The position numbers and the translations under genes were made by a program. From Anaerolineaceae bacterium (GTDB lineage Bacteria > Chloroflexota > Anaerolineae > Anaerolineales > Anaerolineaceae), in contig WOYY01000079.1 of assembly GCA_011620555.1 (NCBI GenBank), positions 1 to 41,664 of the forward strand: a stretch of DNA of 41,664 nt, read 5' to 3'. The notes beneath the pieces are model-generated. The model was not told where the DNA came from and did not search any database. It saw only the letters and a list, made by a program, of their open reading frames with translations. This document shows, piece after piece, positions 1 through 9,080 of this stretch (position 1 is its first letter; every line of letters starts with the position of its first letter).

Positions 1-65
1 AGTTCGCCATCCGTGAGGGTGGTCTGACCGTGGGCGCTGGCGTGATCTCCAAGATTATTGCATAG
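1..65 (+). CDS. tuf: Elongation factor Tu, C-terminal end (partial)
   Basis: The first 65 bases encode the last 20 codons of an open frame ending in TAG at 63-65. The residues FAIREGGLTVGAGVISKII are the conserved C-terminal strand of EF-Tu domain III. EF-Tu delivers aminoacyl-tRNA to the ribosome. The rest of the gene lies upstream of the window. rpsJ follows after 16 bases, the classical tuf-rpsJ junction of the str and S10 operons, so the two are probably cotranscribed. Confidence 0.93.
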   Translation, partial: FAIREGGLTVGAGVISKIIA

Positions 66-81
66 AATTTAGGAAGAAAAC

Positions 82-390
82 ATGGCTAAACAAAAGATTC
101 GAATTCGTCTGAAGGCTTATGATCACCGAGTGATCGACCAATCCGCCAAGCGGATTGTGGAAACGGCTGAACGCAGCGGCGCTCAGGTTGTTGGCCCGGT
201 TCCTTTACCGACCAAGATCGAACGCTTCACCGTGACCCGTTCACCGTTCATTGATAAGGATTCGCAGGAGCATTTCGAGATCCGCACCCACAATCGTCTG
301 ATTGATGTGATGGACCCCGACTCAAAAACCATTGATATGCTCATGCGCCTGAACCTGCCTGCTGGCGTTGATATCGAAATCAAGATTTAG
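82..390 (+). CDS. rpsJ: 30S ribosomal protein S10
   Basis: The 102-residue product has the usual S10 length and the typical opening [17 protein letters not shown], and it contains the conserved loop segment [20 protein letters not shown]10 sits in the head of the 30S subunit and, as NusE, also takes part in transcription antitermination. The start ATG follows an aggaagaaa ribosome site at 70-78. It lies 16 bases after tuf. Unusually, it is followed by a 284-base gap with its own promoter rather than directly by rplC, so S10 belongs to the tuf transcript here. Confidence 0.98.
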   Translation: MAKQKIRIRLKAYDHRVIDQSAKRIVETAERSGAQVVGPVPLPTKIERFTVTRSPFIDKDSQEHFEIRTHNRLIDVMDPDSKTIDMLMRLNLPAGVDIEIKI

Positions 391-406
391 CATATTCTTT
401 CGGTTG

Positions 407-452
407 CTGGCAGATGGCGGCTTGATCCTTCGGGAGAACCTCCATCTGCCAG
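407..452 (+). other. Long hairpin after rpsJ with UUCG-capped inner loop
   Basis: A perfect 11-base stem is formed by 407-417 (ctggcagatgg) and 442-452 (ccatctgccag). The loop contains a small inner hairpin, tcc-ttcg-gga at 426-435, with the very stable UUCG tetraloop. No T-run follows, so this is not a canonical intrinsic terminator. It may protect the 3' end of the tuf-rpsJ message or reduce read-through into the rplC promoter region. Confidence 0.6.
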
Positions 453-472
453 GAATCTCTCAAAATTGAGTC

Positions 473-501
473 TTGGCAAATTTGCCATGAGATGGTAGAA
501 T
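473..501 (+). promoter_or_regulatory. Promoter of the rplC-led ribosomal operon
   Basis: TTGGCA at 473-478 and TAGAAT at 496-501 each match five of six bases of the housekeeping sigma consensus, with the ideal 17-base spacer. Transcription would start near 508, giving a leader of about 167 bases before rplC. A perfect 14-bp palindrome overlaps the -35 element. Confidence 0.65.
474..487. promoter_or_regulatory. 14-bp perfect palindrome over the -35 box
   Basis: The sequence tggcaaatttgcca reads the same on both strands. It overlaps five of the six bases of the proposed -35 element upstream of rplC. Its position and symmetry suit a dimeric DNA-binding protein, but the regulator is unknown. Confidence 0.4.
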
Positions 502-507
502 CATCAA

Positions 508-674
508 GTTTCGGCTTAAGTGCCGGACTTTTAAGGTGGCATAAGAGCTTTTCTGTGCGTAGGCCCAAAGAGGGGCCGCGGCAGGGGGGCTGACTGTGCT
601 ACGATCGGAGATGATGCAGCCGTGCCCAGGCTGACAGTCTTGTCGAAATCGCATGTTACAGGAGAATAATCATT
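508..674 (+). promoter_or_regulatory. Structured leader of the rplC operon
   Basis: About 167 bases lie between the predicted transcription start and the rplC start codon. A 5-bp hairpin is formed by ggccc at 562-566 and gggcc at 573-577, and a longer-range pairing by gactgt at 592-597 with acagtc at 634-639. No convincing short coding frame is seen. S10-operon leaders in other bacteria often bind ribosomal protein L4 as a feedback signal. Whether this leader does so is inference. Confidence 0.35.
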
Positions 675-1340
675 ATGTTAAAAGGGCTTATTGGACGAAA
701 AGTTGGTATGACCCAGATTTTCGATGATGATGGGATTGCCTTCCCTGTTACCCTCATTGAAGCTGGGCCTTGCTATGTCACCCAGGTGAAGACGGTTGAG
801 AAAGATGGTTACTCAGCGGTCCAGCTCGGGTTCAACGAGGTTAAACCCAAGCGGCTGACGGGGGGTCAGATGGGGCACCTCGGTCGCAACGATTTGCCAC
901 CATTAAAAGTTTTACGTGAATTCAGAACAAGTAAACCGGACGTTGCCGAAGGCGACACGCTCAAAGCGGATGTCTTCGAAGCAGGCGAACGGGTCGATGT
1001 CGTCGGGACCAGCAAGGGCCGCGGTTTTGCCGGTGTGGTGAAGCGCTACCATTTCAATGGTGGCCCCAAGACCCATGGTCAGTCTGACCGTCTGCGCAGG
1101 CCTGGTTCTCTGGCAGCAGGCACGACCCCCGGTCGGGTCTTCAAAGGAAAACGCGGCCCCGGGCGGATGGGGAACGATCGGGTGACCTCTGCGAATGTGC
1201 GTGTTGTTTTGGTTGACCCGGAACGCAATCTGCTTGCAGTTGATGGCTCCGTGCCCGGCCCGAAGGGCGGGATGGTCATCATCAAAGCTGCCAGGAAACA
1301 AAAGACGCCCGGTTGGGCGATAGCCAGTAATGGGAGTTGA
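675..1340 (+). CDS. rplC: 50S ribosomal protein L3
   Basis: The 221-residue product starts with [19 protein letters not shown], the L3 signature, and has the central glycine-rich loop (about residues 120-165, including [20 protein letters not shown] and GRMG) that reaches the peptidyl-transferase centre. The start ATG follows GGAG at 662-665. It is the first gene of the ribosomal run that continues to map and is placed 6 bases before rplD. Confidence 0.98.
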   Translation: MLKGLIGRKVGMTQIFDDDGIAFPVTLIEAGPCYVTQVKTVEKDGYSAVQLGFNEVKPKRLTGGQMGHLGRNDLPPLKVLREFRTSKPDVAEGDTLKADVFEAGERVDVVGTSKGRGFAGVVKRYHFNGGPKTHGQSDRLRRPGSLAAGTTPGRVFKGKRGPGRMGNDRVTSANVRVVLVDPERNLLAVDGSVPGPKGGMVIIKAARKQKTPGWAIASNGS

Positions 1341-1346
1341 GTAATC

Positions 1347-1976
1347 ATGGAAGTTGATGTCTTCAACATGAAGGGTAAGAAAGTCAGCAAGGCGGAATTG
1401 CCTGCGGCGATTTTCGAAGCCCCCGTAAAAGTTGATCTAATGCATCAGGCTTATGTCAGGCAGATGGCCAACAGCCGCCTGGGCACCCACTCGACCAAGG
1501 GTCGCAGTGAGGTTTCCGGCGGCGGCCGCAAGCCCTGGCGCCAAAAAGGGACGGGTCGCGCCCGGCAAGGCTCCATTCGTGCCGCGCAATGGGTTGGTGG
1601 TGGCAAGATCTTCACCCCCAAGCCGCGTTCTTATGACAAGGCGATGCCTAAAAAGATGCGCAGGGCGGCCTTACGGTCTGCCTTATCGGTAAAAGCCTCT
1701 GAAGGTGCAATTGTCCTGGTGGACGAATTTAAACTGGATGAAGCAAAGACTCAGAAAATGGCTGAATCACTGCAGGCCCTGGCTGGGGAAGGCAACGTCT
1801 TAGTGCTGATCCCTGCAAACGGTCCGGAATATGCTGATGTGAAACGGGCTTGCGCCAACCTCAGCGATGCAAAGACCCTGAACGCCAGCTACCTCAATAT
1901 TCGTGACCTCCTCGGTTACAAGAATGTTGTGATGCCTGTTGCTGCGTTGGATGTCATTGCGAGTTATCTCGGATAG
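1347..1976 (+). CDS. rplD: 50S ribosomal protein L4
   Basis: The 209-residue product has the L4 layout: an N-terminal strand, the conserved extended loop around residues 45-85 with [19 protein letters not shown], and a C-terminal globular part. It binds 23S rRNA and lines the exit tunnel. In several bacteria L4 also represses its own operon, which makes the leader before rplC relevant. The gene is close-packed between rplC (6-base gap) and rplW (14-base gap). Confidence 0.98.
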   Translation: MEVDVFNMKGKKVSKAELPAAIFEAPVKVDLMHQAYVRQMANSRLGTHSTKGRSEVSGGGRKPWRQKGTGRARQGSIRAAQWVGGGKIFTPKPRSYDKAMPKKMRRAALRSALSVKASEGAIVLVDEFKLDEAKTQKMAESLQALAGEGNVLVLIPANGPEYADVKRACANLSDAKTLNASYLNIRDLLGYKNVVMPVAALDVIASYLG

Positions 1977-1990
1977 GTAGGAATGCAATC

Positions 1991-2296
1991 ATGAAGAAAA
2001 CTGTATTTGACATCGTCCGCCGCCCGATCATCACTGAAAAATCGAATTATATGTCTTCGATGCTGAACCAGTATGTTTTTGAGGTGGATGCCAGAGCCTC
2101 GAAGACCGAGGTCAAAGATGCGATCGAGACGATTTTTGATGTGAAAGTGGAAAATGTTAACGTTATGAACGTGCCCGCCAAGCAATCCCGAAGCCTGCAG
2201 AACCGCCGGATGCGGACCCGCTCCAGCTCGTACAAGAAGGCGATCGTGACCCTGGTTGAAGGCGAGCGCATCCCGATTTTTGAAGGGGTGGAGTAA
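1991..2296 (+). CDS. rplW: 50S ribosomal protein L23
   Basis: The 101-residue product opens with [14 protein letters not shown], matching the L23 motif. L23 sits at the tunnel exit and is the docking site for trigger factor and the signal recognition particle. Its stop TAA at 2294-2296 shares one base with the rplB start (TAATG), indicating translational coupling. Confidence 0.97.
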   Translation: MKKTVFDIVRRPIITEKSNYMSSMLNQYVFEVDARASKTEVKDAIETIFDVKVENVNVMNVPAKQSRSLQNRRMRTRSSSYKKAIVTLVEGERIPIFEGVE

Positions 2297-3141
2297 TGGC
2301 CGTTAAAGTTTACAAACCAAAGACACCTGGTACTCGCCATAAAACGAGTTATACGTTTGAAGAGATCACGAAGACAACGCCTGAAAAGTCGTTGGTCATT
2401 CCGCTGAAGAGGAACGCTGGCCGCAATGTGTACGGTCGGGTGACTGTTCGCCATCGCGGCGGCGGCCACAAGCGGTATATCAGGATTGTGGATTTCAAAC
2501 GCGATAAAGTTGATGTTCCCGCCACCGTTGCGGCGATTGAATATGACCCGAACCGGACAGCCCGCCTGGCCCTGCTGCACTATGCAGACGGCGTGAAGGC
2601 CTACATCGTTGCTCCCGTTGGTCTGATGGTTGGCGATACGGTGCTTTCCAGCGCGGAAGCTGAAATCCGACCTGGCAACAGCCTTCCGATGGCGAACATT
2701 CCTGTCGGCACCACCATCCACAATGTGGAATTGCACCCCGGCAACGGTGGTCAGATGGTCCGCTCCGCCGGAACTTCGGCACAGCTGCTGGCTAAAGAAG
2801 GTAAGTATGCCCAAGTGCGCCTCCCTTCGGGTGAGGTTCGGTTGGTCCTGCAGGAGTGCCGGGCATCCGTTGGTCAGGTAGGCAATGTGGAACACGCCAA
2901 CATCAAATTGGGCAAGGCTGGCCGCAAACGTCACATGGGTTGGCGCCCTGCGGTCCGTGGTTCTGCTATGACCCCCCGCGACCATCCGCATGGTGGCGGT
3001 GAAGGCCGGTCGCCGATTGGTATGCCTGGTCCGAAAAGCCCCTGGGGTAAACCCACCCTGGGCAAGAAGACTCGCCATAACAAGCGCACTGATAAATATA
3101 TCGTTCGCCATCGCTCACAAGCGAAGCGGCGTCGTAAGTAA
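2296..3141 (+). CDS. rplB: 50S ribosomal protein L2
   Basis: The 281-residue product has the L2 signatures [17 protein letters not shown] near residue 50 and, near residue 230, [14 protein letters not shown]. The histidine of the latter segment is important for peptidyl-transferase assembly in other bacteria. The start codon overlaps the rplW stop by one base. A 33-base gap separates it from rpsS. Confidence 0.98.
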   Translation: MAVKVYKPKTPGTRHKTSYTFEEITKTTPEKSLVIPLKRNAGRNVYGRVTVRHRGGGHKRYIRIVDFKRDKVDVPATVAAIEYDPNRTARLALLHYADGVKAYIVAPVGLMVGDTVLSSAEAEIRPGNSLPMANIPVGTTIHNVELHPGNGGQMVRSAGTSAQLLAKEGKYAQVRLPSGEVRLVLQECRASVGQVGNVEHANIKLGKAGRKRHMGWRPAVRGSAMTPRDHPHGGGEGRSPIGMPGPKSPWGKPTLGKKTRHNKRTDKYIVRHRSQAKRRRK

Positions 3142-3174
3142 TCGGAAATTTGGAGCGAGAAAGAGGACGAAATC

Positions 3175-3444
3175 ATGTCGCGATCGCTGAAAAAGGGTCC
3201 CTATATTGACCCGAAATTGTTGAAAAAGATTGAAACCATGAACGACAAGGGTGAGAAGAAAGTGATCCGCACCTGGAGTCGGGCGAGTGTGATCTTCCCG
3301 CAGATGGTTGGGCACACCATTGCTGTTCATGATGGGCGTCGTCATGTGCCGATCTACATTACCGAAAATATGGTAGGTCATCGGCTGGGCGAGTTTGCCC
3401 CCACTCGGTACTTCCGGGGCCATGTTATTTCTGGTCGGGATTAA
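3175..3444 (+). CDS. rpsS: 30S ribosomal protein S19
   Basis: The 89-residue product starts with [17 protein letters not shown] and contains [23 protein letters not shown] in family order, with the C-terminal GEFAPTR segment. S19 sits in the 30S head and pairs with S13 at the subunit interface. The order rplB-rpsS-rplV-rpsC is the conserved S10-operon order. Confidence 0.98.
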   Translation: MSRSLKKGPYIDPKLLKKIETMNDKGEKKVIRTWSRASVIFPQMVGHTIAVHDGRRHVPIYITENMVGHRLGEFAPTRYFRGHVISGRD

Positions 3445-3471
3445 TCGGATCGGAATAGAAAGGTTATTACA

Positions 3472-3813
3472 ATGGCTACTGATATTCGAGCGAAATTGAG
3501 CAATCTGGACACGTCTGCCCAAAAGGCACGTCTTGTGGTTGATCTGGTTCGCGGCAAGCCCGCTCTGGAGGCATTGACAATTTTACAGTTCACGCCGAAC
3601 AAGGCTGCTTTGCCTGTCAAGAAATTGATCAACTCGGCGATTGCCAATGCAGAAGAGAATTTTGGTGTTGCCCGTGAAGACCTGTATGTGCATCAGATCT
3701 TCGCTGATGAGGCCCCGACCCGCAAATGGCGCAGCTTTGGCGCCCGCGGCCGGTTCAAACCGCTGTTGCGGCGAAAGTCGCACGTTACTGTGATCTTGCG
3801 AGAGATCGAGTAA
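3472..3813 (+). CDS. rplV: 50S ribosomal protein L22
   Basis: The 113-residue product has the L22 features SAQKARLVVDLVRGKP near residue 18 and a C-terminal hairpin, FADEAPTRKWRSFGARGR, which is the beta-loop that lines the exit tunnel and is the usual site of macrolide-resistance changes. The length is normal. A ribosome site (gaaagg at 3457-3462) precedes the ATG, and the gene is 27 bases after rpsS. Confidence 0.97.
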   Translation: MATDIRAKLSNLDTSAQKARLVVDLVRGKPALEALTILQFTPNKAALPVKKLINSAIANAEENFGVAREDLYVHQIFADEAPTRKWRSFGARGRFKPLLRRKSHVTVILREIE

Positions 3814-3857
3814 ACAGGCCTCTGTAGAAAGATTATTGAAAGGAACCAGGAGCAAAT

Positions 3858-4535
3858 ATGGGTCGTAAAGTACATCCAGTCGGATTTCGACTTAAAATCA
3901 ACAAACCTTGGTTAAGCCGCTGGTACGCCGAGGGCATGGATTATCAAAATCAATTGCATGAGGACCTTGCTGTCCGTGATATGATCCGCAAATCCAATGA
4001 CCGGGCTGGCATTTCCCAGATTGAAATGGAACGCTTCCCCGGCAAGATCAAAGTTTATGTGCATACTGCCAAACCTGGCATTTTGATTGGCCGGAGTGGT
4101 GAGAATGTGAAAAAACTGCGCAGCGATCTTGAAGCTTTGACGGGCGAAAAGATTGATCTCGAAGTTAAAGAGATCAAATCCCCCGACTTGGATGCTTATC
4201 TGGTCGCGGAGAATATCGCCAGTCAGTTGACCCGGCGGATCAGCTATCGCCGTGCGATGCAGCGTGCCATTCAACAGGGCATGCGCCAGGGCGCTGAAGG
4301 CGTCAAGGTGATGGTGTCCGGTCGTTTGGGCGGTGCTGAAATGTCCCGCAGCGTTTGGCTGCGTGAGGGGCGGGTGCCCTTGCAGACCTTGCGGGCAGAT
4401 ATTGATTATGCCCAGACTGAAGCCCTGACCACTTATGGTCAGATCGGCGTCAAGGTTTGGATTTATAAAGGCGAGATCTTGCCCCAGGTGGAAGAGGAAT
4501 CCACAGCCACCGAAGGCGTTTACGTCAGCGAGTAA
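3858..4535 (+). CDS. rpsC: 30S ribosomal protein S3
   Basis: The 225-residue product opens with [19 protein letters not shown]. It has an N-terminal KH domain with the [11 protein letters not shown] loop near residue 78, and a C-terminal S3 domain with [16 protein letters not shown]3 lies at the mRNA entry channel. The tail is acidic, with EEESTATEG near the end. A ribosome site aaaggaacc precedes the ATG. Confidence 0.98.
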   Translation: MGRKVHPVGFRLKINKPWLSRWYAEGMDYQNQLHEDLAVRDMIRKSNDRAGISQIEMERFPGKIKVYVHTAKPGILIGRSGENVKKLRSDLEALTGEKIDLEVKEIKSPDLDAYLVAENIASQLTRRISYRRAMQRAIQQGMRQGAEGVKVMVSGRLGGAEMSRSVWLREGRVPLQTLRADIDYAQTEALTTYGQIGVKVWIYKGEILPQVEEESTATEGVYVSE

Positions 4536-4579
4536 CAAGGACGCCGGCAAGGCGACCGGCTGTTAGCGAGGTAGTCATT

Positions 4580-5002
4580 ATGTTAATGCCAAAACGAGTT
4601 AAGTATCGCAAGCAAATGCGGGGACGCATGCGGGGCAAAGCCTATCGCGGCTCCGATGTTTCCTTTGGTGAATTTGGCTTGCAATCCTTGGAACCGGGTT
4701 GGGTCAGCGCTCGACAGATCGAGGCCGCCCGGCGTGCCATCGTGCACGAAATGAAACGGCGCGGTAAGGTTTGGATCCGGATTTTCCCGGACAAGCCCTA
4801 CACCAAGCGCGCTGCTGAAACCCGGATGGGTAAAGGTAAAGGCCCGGTGGAGTATTGGGTCGCTGTGGTCAAACCCGGCCGGATGATGTTTGAAGTGGGC
4901 GGGACCGATCCTGATACAGCAAAGCGGGCGCTCCTTCGCGCAAAATATAAGTTGCCCGTGAAAACCAAGATCGTTTCACGTGATGTGCCAGGAGAGGCCT
5001 AA
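4580..5002 (+). CDS. rplP: 50S ribosomal protein L16
   Basis: The 140-residue product starts with [19 protein letters not shown] and contains [18 protein letters not shown] near residue 85, the L16 signature near the peptidyl-transferase centre. The first start (MLMPKR) gives two extra residues compared with MPKR; either ATG is possible. It is followed two bases later by rpmC. Confidence 0.97.
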   Translation: MLMPKRVKYRKQMRGRMRGKAYRGSDVSFGEFGLQSLEPGWVSARQIEAARRAIVHEMKRRGKVWIRIFPDKPYTKRAAETRMGKGKGPVEYWVAVVKPGRMMFEVGGTDPDTAKRALLRAKYKLPVKTKIVSRDVPGEA

Positions 5003-5004
5003 CA

Positions 5005-5211
5005 ATGAAAGCATCAGATATTCGGAAAATGAGTGTCGCTGAAATTGAAACCGCGATCACTGAGACCCGTCACGCGTTGTTGAACCTGCGGTTCCAAACC
5101 ATTACCGGCCAGTTGACCGATTCCAGCCAGATCCGCAAAGTTCGTCGGGAAATAGCCCGGTTGGAAACCATTTTGAAAGAAAAGCAATTGGCTGAGGAGA
5201 GTGAAGCATGA
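5005..5211 (+). CDS. rpmC: 50S ribosomal protein L29
   Basis: The 68-residue, two-helix protein has the L29 hallmarks LLNLRFQTITGQL and IRKVRREIARLETIL. L29 sits beside L23 at the tunnel exit. Its stop overlaps the rpsQ start in an ATGA arrangement at 5208-5211, a sign of coupled translation. Confidence 0.97.
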   Translation: MKASDIRKMSVAEIETAITETRHALLNLRFQTITGQLTDSSQIRKVRREIARLETILKEKQLAEESEA

Positions 5212-5489
5212 ATGATCGACGTCGGTTGGTAGGGACTGTCATCAGCAATAAGATGCAGAAAACCGCTGTGGTTGAGGTTGTGCGCGTTTATCGGCACCCC
5301 CTTTACCGCAAGGTGGTCCGCAGCGGAAAGACTTATAAAGCGCATGATGAGCTGGGTGTGAGCCCAGGCGATAAAGTTAGAATCGTTGAAAGCAAACCGA
5401 TTTCACGCACGAAACATTGGGTCGTTGAAGAGATCCTGCGTGTGGAAGAGCGGTCTGAAGATGACTTAGTGGAAGAATTGGGAGTCTGA
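5208..5489 (+). CDS. rpsQ: 30S ribosomal protein S17
   Basis: The 93-residue OB-fold protein has the S17 motifs LVGTVISNKMQKTAVVEV and the conserved GDKVRIVESKPISRTKHW near residue 55. S17 binds 16S rRNA early in 30S assembly. The tail after residue 77 is acidic. It overlaps rpmC by four bases and lies three bases before rplN. Confidence 0.98.
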   Translation: MNDRRRLVGTVISNKMQKTAVVEVVRVYRHPLYRKVVRSGKTYKAHDELGVSPGDKVRIVESKPISRTKHWVVEEILRVEERSEDDLVEELGV

Positions 5490-5492
5490 GTC

Positions 5493-5864
5493 ATGATCCA
5501 ACAAGAAACACGATTGAAAGTTGCCGATAACACCGGCGCTCGCGAAATCCTGGTGATCCATATCTCCGGTGGTTCCCGACAGCGCTATGGCTATGTCGGA
5601 GACATCGTTGTGGGCACGGTCAAATCCGCGACCCCCCAGGCGACAGTCAAGAAGAGCGAGATCGTCAAGGCCGTCATCGTCCGGGCCGCCAAGGAATGGC
5701 GCCGCGCTGATGGCTCCCTGATCCGCTTTGATGATAATGCCGCTGTGATTTTGGATAATGATGGCGTCAACCCCCGTGGTTCACGTATCTTTGGCCCTGT
5801 TGCCCGTGAGCTTCGTGAGAAAGGCTTCATGAAGATCGTTTCGCTGGCACCGGAAGTGCTTTAG
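5493..5864 (+). CDS. rplN: 50S ribosomal protein L14
   Basis: The 123-residue product begins [18 protein letters not shown] and ends with [25 protein letters not shown], both textbook L14 segments. L14 lies at the subunit interface, contacting 16S rRNA helix 14, and is the binding site of silencing factor RsfS. Length and neighbours are normal. Confidence 0.98.
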   Translation: MIQQETRLKVADNTGAREILVIHISGGSRQRYGYVGDIVVGTVKSATPQATVKKSEIVKAVIVRAAKEWRRADGSLIRFDDNAAVILDNDGVNPRGSRIFGPVARELREKGFMKIVSLAPEVL

Positions 5865-5886
5865 TCGGTGAGATAGGAGTAAAGAT

Positions 5887-6213
5887 ATGAAAACCAGAAT
5901 TAAAAAAGGCGACAAGGTCATGGTGGTCAGCGGCAACGACAAGGGTAAGGTTGGTGAAGTTATCCGAGTGCTGCCGTCAGAAAACCGGGTGGTGGTGCAG
6001 GGCGTCAACGTGCGCATCAAGCACCAGGCCCAGACTCAGTCCCGCGGCAAGACCATCCCGGCTGGCAAGATTGAGTTCGAAGCGCCGATCAATATTTCCA
6101 ACGTGATGCTGGTGGACCCCAAGAACAATAAACCCACCCGCATCTCCGTGACCCGTAAAGATGGCAAGCCGGTGCGCGTCGCAAAGCGCAGCGGCACGGC
6201 GATCGATAAATAA
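5887..6213 (+). CDS. rplX: 50S ribosomal protein L24
   Basis: The 108-residue product has an N-terminal KOW motif ([20 protein letters not shown], residues 6-25) followed by [12 protein letters not shown], as in L24. L24 starts assembly of the large subunit near the tunnel exit. The ribosome site ggagt precedes the ATG. Confidence 0.98.
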   Translation: MKTRIKKGDKVMVVSGNDKGKVGEVIRVLPSENRVVVQGVNVRIKHQAQTQSRGKTIPAGKIEFEAPINISNVMLVDPKNNKPTRISVTRKDGKPVRVAKRSGTAIDK

Positions 6214-6232
6214 GGCGCTATTGGGAGTAAGT

Positions 6233-6775
6233 ATGAATAGACTACGAGAGCTTTACAATACAGAGATCGCACCTGCCCTTTTCGAGGAATTATCCCTCGA
6301 AAATGTGATGCAGATCCCGAAGATCCAGAAGGTTGTGGTCAATATTGGTGTCGGCGACGCATTGGATAATCCCAAAGCATTGGACGAGGCGGTTCAGGAC
6401 CTGACCATCATCACAGGCCAGAGGCCGGTCGTCACCAAAGCGAAGAAATCCATTGCGAACTTCAAATTACGTGAAGGGCGCGCAATTGGCACCAAGGTCA
6501 CTCTGCGCGGTGATAAGATGTGGGCGTTTCTTGATCGTCTGATCAATGTGGCCCTGCCCCGTGTCCGTGACTTCCGCGGTATCTCGGCCGATTCTTTTGA
6601 CGGCCGGGGAAACTACACGCTGGGTCTGGATGAACAACTGATCTTCCCTGAGATCAACTACGACCAGGTCGATGCGATCCGAGGTATGGAGATCACGATT
6701 GTGACCACAGCAGAGAATGACGATCAGGCACATGCGCTGCTGAGTAAATTCGATATGCCGTTCAGGAAAGGATAG
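6233..6775 (+). CDS. rplE: 50S ribosomal protein L5
   Basis: The frame is open from 6161, but the start is set at the ATG at 6233 because it follows gggagt at 6223-6228, lies after the rplX stop and gives the standard L5 opening [19 protein letters not shown]. The 180-residue product contains [11 protein letters not shown] and [18 protein letters not shown], which are family signatures. L5 binds 5S rRNA and the P-site tRNA. It ends one base before rpsN. Confidence 0.97.
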   Translation: MNRLRELYNTEIAPALFEELSLENVMQIPKIQKVVVNIGVGDALDNPKALDEAVQDLTIITGQRPVVTKAKKSIANFKLREGRAIGTKVTLRGDKMWAFLDRLINVALPRVRDFRGISADSFDGRGNYTLGLDEQLIFPEINYDQVDAIRGMEITIVTTAENDDQAHALLSKFDMPFRKG

Positions 6776-6776
6776 T

Positions 6777-6959
6777 ATGGCTAGTAAATGTATGGAGTAT
6801 CGCGAAAAACGGCGGAAATATCCCACTCAGGTCGTTAACCGCTGCCGTCGCTGTGGGCGCCCACGTGGTTATATCCGCAAGTTTGGTTTGTGCCGTATTT
6901 GTTTTCGGGAATTAGCACTGCAAGGGAAAATTCCTGGTGTTACCAAGTCGTCGTGGTAG
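6777..6959 (+). CDS. rpsN: 30S ribosomal protein S14, zinc-binding form
   Basis: This is the short 60-residue S14 with four cysteines at positions 23, 26, 39 and 42 (CRRCGRPRG and CRICF). That is the zinc-ribbon type, also called type Z, in contrast to the longer zinc-free form. It helps build the 30S head. It starts one base after the rplE stop. No zinc-free replacement copy is in the window. Confidence 0.97.
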   Translation: MASKCMEYREKRRKYPTQVVNRCRRCGRPRGYIRKFGLCRICFRELALQGKIPGVTKSSW

Positions 6960-6978
6960 ATCGGCGGAGGTATTTTCG

Positions 6979-7392
6979 ATGAGTGTATCAGATCCAATTA
7001 GCGATATGCTGACCCGTATCCGCAACGTTGCTATCAGCAATGGTACAGTTGCAAGCATGCCCAGCTCCAAGATCAAGGCTGAAATCGCCCGGATTTTGAC
7101 CGAAGAGGGCTACCTGGATAGCTATGAAGTTGTTGAAGGCAGTCAGCCTTATCAGAAGATTTTACGCATTCGGTTGAAATATATCGGTGAACGACGCGAC
7201 CGCCGCCCGTTGATTACGGGTTTGGAGCGGGTGAGCCGTCCCGGCCGCCGAGTGTATTCCAAGAAGACGGACATCCCCTGGGTGCTTTCGGGTATTGGTG
7301 TGGCGATTCTGTCCACCCCTAAGGGTGTTATGACTGGCCAGCGCGCTCGCAAGATGGGCGTGGGCGGCGAGATATTATGTAAGGTTTGGTAG
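6979..7392 (+). CDS. rpsH: 30S ribosomal protein S8
   Basis: The frame is open further upstream (6937), but the ATG at 6979 follows ggcggagg at 6963-6970 and gives the usual opening SVSDPISDMLTRIRN. The 137-residue product ends with ARKMGVGGEILCKVW, close to the family C-terminus. S8 binds helix 21 of 16S rRNA and represses the spc operon in E. coli. Its role as a repressor here is unknown. Confidence 0.97.
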   Translation: MSVSDPISDMLTRIRNVAISNGTVASMPSSKIKAEIARILTEEGYLDSYEVVEGSQPYQKILRIRLKYIGERRDRRPLITGLERVSRPGRRVYSKKTDIPWVLSGIGVAILSTPKGVMTGQRARKMGVGGEILCKVW

Positions 7393-7419
7393 CGCCTGGC
7401 GCTATAGGAGGTACGAGAC

Positions 7420-7965
7420 GTGTCTCGAGTAGGACGTTTACCGATAGATGTGCCAGCGGGTGTTGAAGTCAAGATTGATGGCTCCTACGTCCATGTTAAA
7501 GGCCCCAAAGGTGAATTGGAATGGACCTTTTCACCCGATATCACCATTAAACAGGAAGATGGCGTGATCTTCATTGATCGCTCATCGGACGAGCCTCTTC
7601 AACGTGCGCTGCACGGCACAACCCGGGCTTTGATCAACAACATGGTGACGGGCGTTAGCACGGGCTTTGAGCGGATCCTTGAGATCGAAGGCGTGGGTTA
7701 CCGCGCTGAGTTGGACGGCAAAAATCTCATTGTCAATGTAGGTTTTTCGCATCCGGTGGTTGTTGAACCCCCCGAGGGGATTAGCTTTGATGTGGATATG
7801 AAAGTTCGCCAGATCAAGATAGCCGGATATGACAAACAGGTGGTTGGGCAGGTCGCTGCGGACATTCGCAAACTGCGCCCACCTGAGCCCTATAAAGGCA
7901 AGGGTATTCGCTATCAGGGCGAATATGTGCGTCGTAAACCGGGTAAGGCCGGCAAGACAGTATAA
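7420..7965 (+). CDS. rplF: 50S ribosomal protein L6
   Basis: Translation starts at GTG 7420, just after a strong taggaggta ribosome site at 7405-7413. The 181-residue product opens SRVGRLPIDVPAGVEV and ends with RPPEPYKGKGIRYQGEYVRRKPGKAGKT, a classic L6 tail. L6 lies near the sarcin-ricin loop and helps the elongation factors dock. Confidence 0.98.
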   Translation: MSRVGRLPIDVPAGVEVKIDGSYVHVKGPKGELEWTFSPDITIKQEDGVIFIDRSSDEPLQRALHGTTRALINNMVTGVSTGFERILEIEGVGYRAELDGKNLIVNVGFSHPVVVEPPEGISFDVDMKVRQIKIAGYDKQVVGQVAADIRKLRPPEPYKGKGIRYQGEYVRRKPGKAGKTV

Positions 7966-7983
7966 GTGTGAAGGTGAAATAAT

Positions 7984-8349
7984 ATGGCAAAAAAATCACG
8001 CAATCAGGCACGTTTACGCCGACACCTGCGGGTGAGAAAAAAGATTTTTGGTACACCCGAACGGCCGCGCATGAACGTTTTTCGAAGTTCGACTCAGATT
8101 TATGTTCAGATCATTGATGATTTCCAGGGACATACCTTGGCCTCTGCTTCAAGTATTGATGCTGAATTGGCTGGCTCCATGAAGGGACTGACCAATTTGG
8201 AACAGGCGGAAAAAGTTGGCAAGGCAATTGCTGAGCGCGCCAAGAAGGCTGGAATCGACAGCGTGGTCTTTGATCGTGGTGGATACAAGTACATCGGTCG
8301 GGTGAAAGCCCTGGCCGAGGCGGCCCGCGAGGGCGGGTTGGATTTCTAG
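7984..8349 (+). CDS. rplR: 50S ribosomal protein L18
   Basis: The 121-residue product has the basic N-terminus [20 protein letters not shown] and the core [15 protein letters not shown], with the C-terminal [27 protein letters not shown]18 binds 5S rRNA together with L5. Its position between rplF and rpsE is the normal spc order. Confidence 0.98.
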   Translation: MAKKSRNQARLRRHLRVRKKIFGTPERPRMNVFRSSTQIYVQIIDDFQGHTLASASSIDAELAGSMKGLTNLEQAEKVGKAIAERAKKAGIDSVVFDRGGYKYIGRVKALAEAAREGGLDF

Positions 8350-8362
8350 GAAAGAGGCGATT

Positions 8363-8884
8363 ATGACAGACTACCAAGGCGAGAACCAATATGATGAGCG
8401 CGTGATCGACATTGCGCGTGTGGCAAAAGTTGTAAAAGGTGGTCGCCGCTTTTCATTTCGGGTGACCATGGTGATTGGCGACAATAATGGGCGTGTCGGT
8501 CTGGGCATTGGTAAAGCGAATGCCGTTCCGGATGCGATCCGCAAAGCCAGTGAACGTGCCCGTAAGGACATGCACAAAGTCAACCTCAACGGAACCACGA
8601 TCTCACATGAGGTCATTGGCAGGCAGAGCGGCGCCAAGGTGTTGCTCCGCCCGGCGGCTGCCGGTACCGGCGTTATTGCTGGCGGCGGCGTCCGCGCCGT
8701 GTTGGAAGCCGTCGGCGTCCATGACATTCTCACCAAATCTCTGGGCAGCAACAACATCCTGAATGTTGTTCGGGCGACCTTTGATGCGCTGGACCAGCTG
8801 AAATCCGTCAAGGAACAGGCTGCCTATCGTGGAAAGCCCCTTGACCAGGTGAAACCCTATTGGGAGCGCGAATCCAATGGCTAA
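8363..8884 (+). CDS. rpsE: 30S ribosomal protein S5
   Basis: The 173-residue product has a double-stranded RNA-binding N-domain with [19 protein letters not shown] and the central [17 protein letters not shown]. The C-domain has [21 protein letters not shown]5 affects decoding accuracy. Its last eight bases overlap the rpmD start, which suggests coupled translation. Confidence 0.98.
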   Translation: MTDYQGENQYDERVIDIARVAKVVKGGRRFSFRVTMVIGDNNGRVGLGIGKANAVPDAIRKASERARKDMHKVNLNGTTISHEVIGRQSGAKVLLRPAAAGTGVIAGGGVRAVLEAVGVHDILTKSLGSNNILNVVRATFDALDQLKSVKEQAAYRGKPLDQVKPYWERESNG

Positions 8885-9071
8885 GAAAAAACAAGCACAA
8901 TTATCAATTACATTAGTTCGCAGCCCAATTGGCTATCCCAAACGGCAGAAAGCCACTTTGAAAGCCCTGGGCCTTAAGAAAATCAATCAGACAGTGATCC
9001 GGGTTGATAACGAAGCCGTGCGCGGCATGGTGAACGCCGTTATCCATCTGGTGAACGTGGATCAAGCGTAA
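8877..9071 (+). CDS. rpmD: 50S ribosomal protein L30
   Basis: The 64-residue product contains [23 protein letters not shown] and VNAVIHLV, the bacterial L30 pattern. The start ATG at 8877 lies inside the 3' end of rpsE (8-base overlap), and rplO begins 9 bases after the stop. The order rpsE-rpmD-rplO is standard. Confidence 0.97.
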   Translation: MAKKKQAQLSITLVRSPIGYPKRQKATLKALGLKKINQTVIRVDNEAVRGMVNAVIHLVNVDQA

Positions 9072-9080
9072 GGTGTCATT

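Noticed and set aside
407-452. The long hairpin after rpsJ as an intrinsic terminator
   Set aside because: The stem is strong but no T-run follows on either strand. Listed as a hairpin of unknown role.
2047-3111. A 354-codon open frame on the minus strand across rplW and rplB
   Set aside because: It is antisense to two certain ribosomal genes, has no family features and no ribosome site. It is a by-product of the GC-rich codon use.
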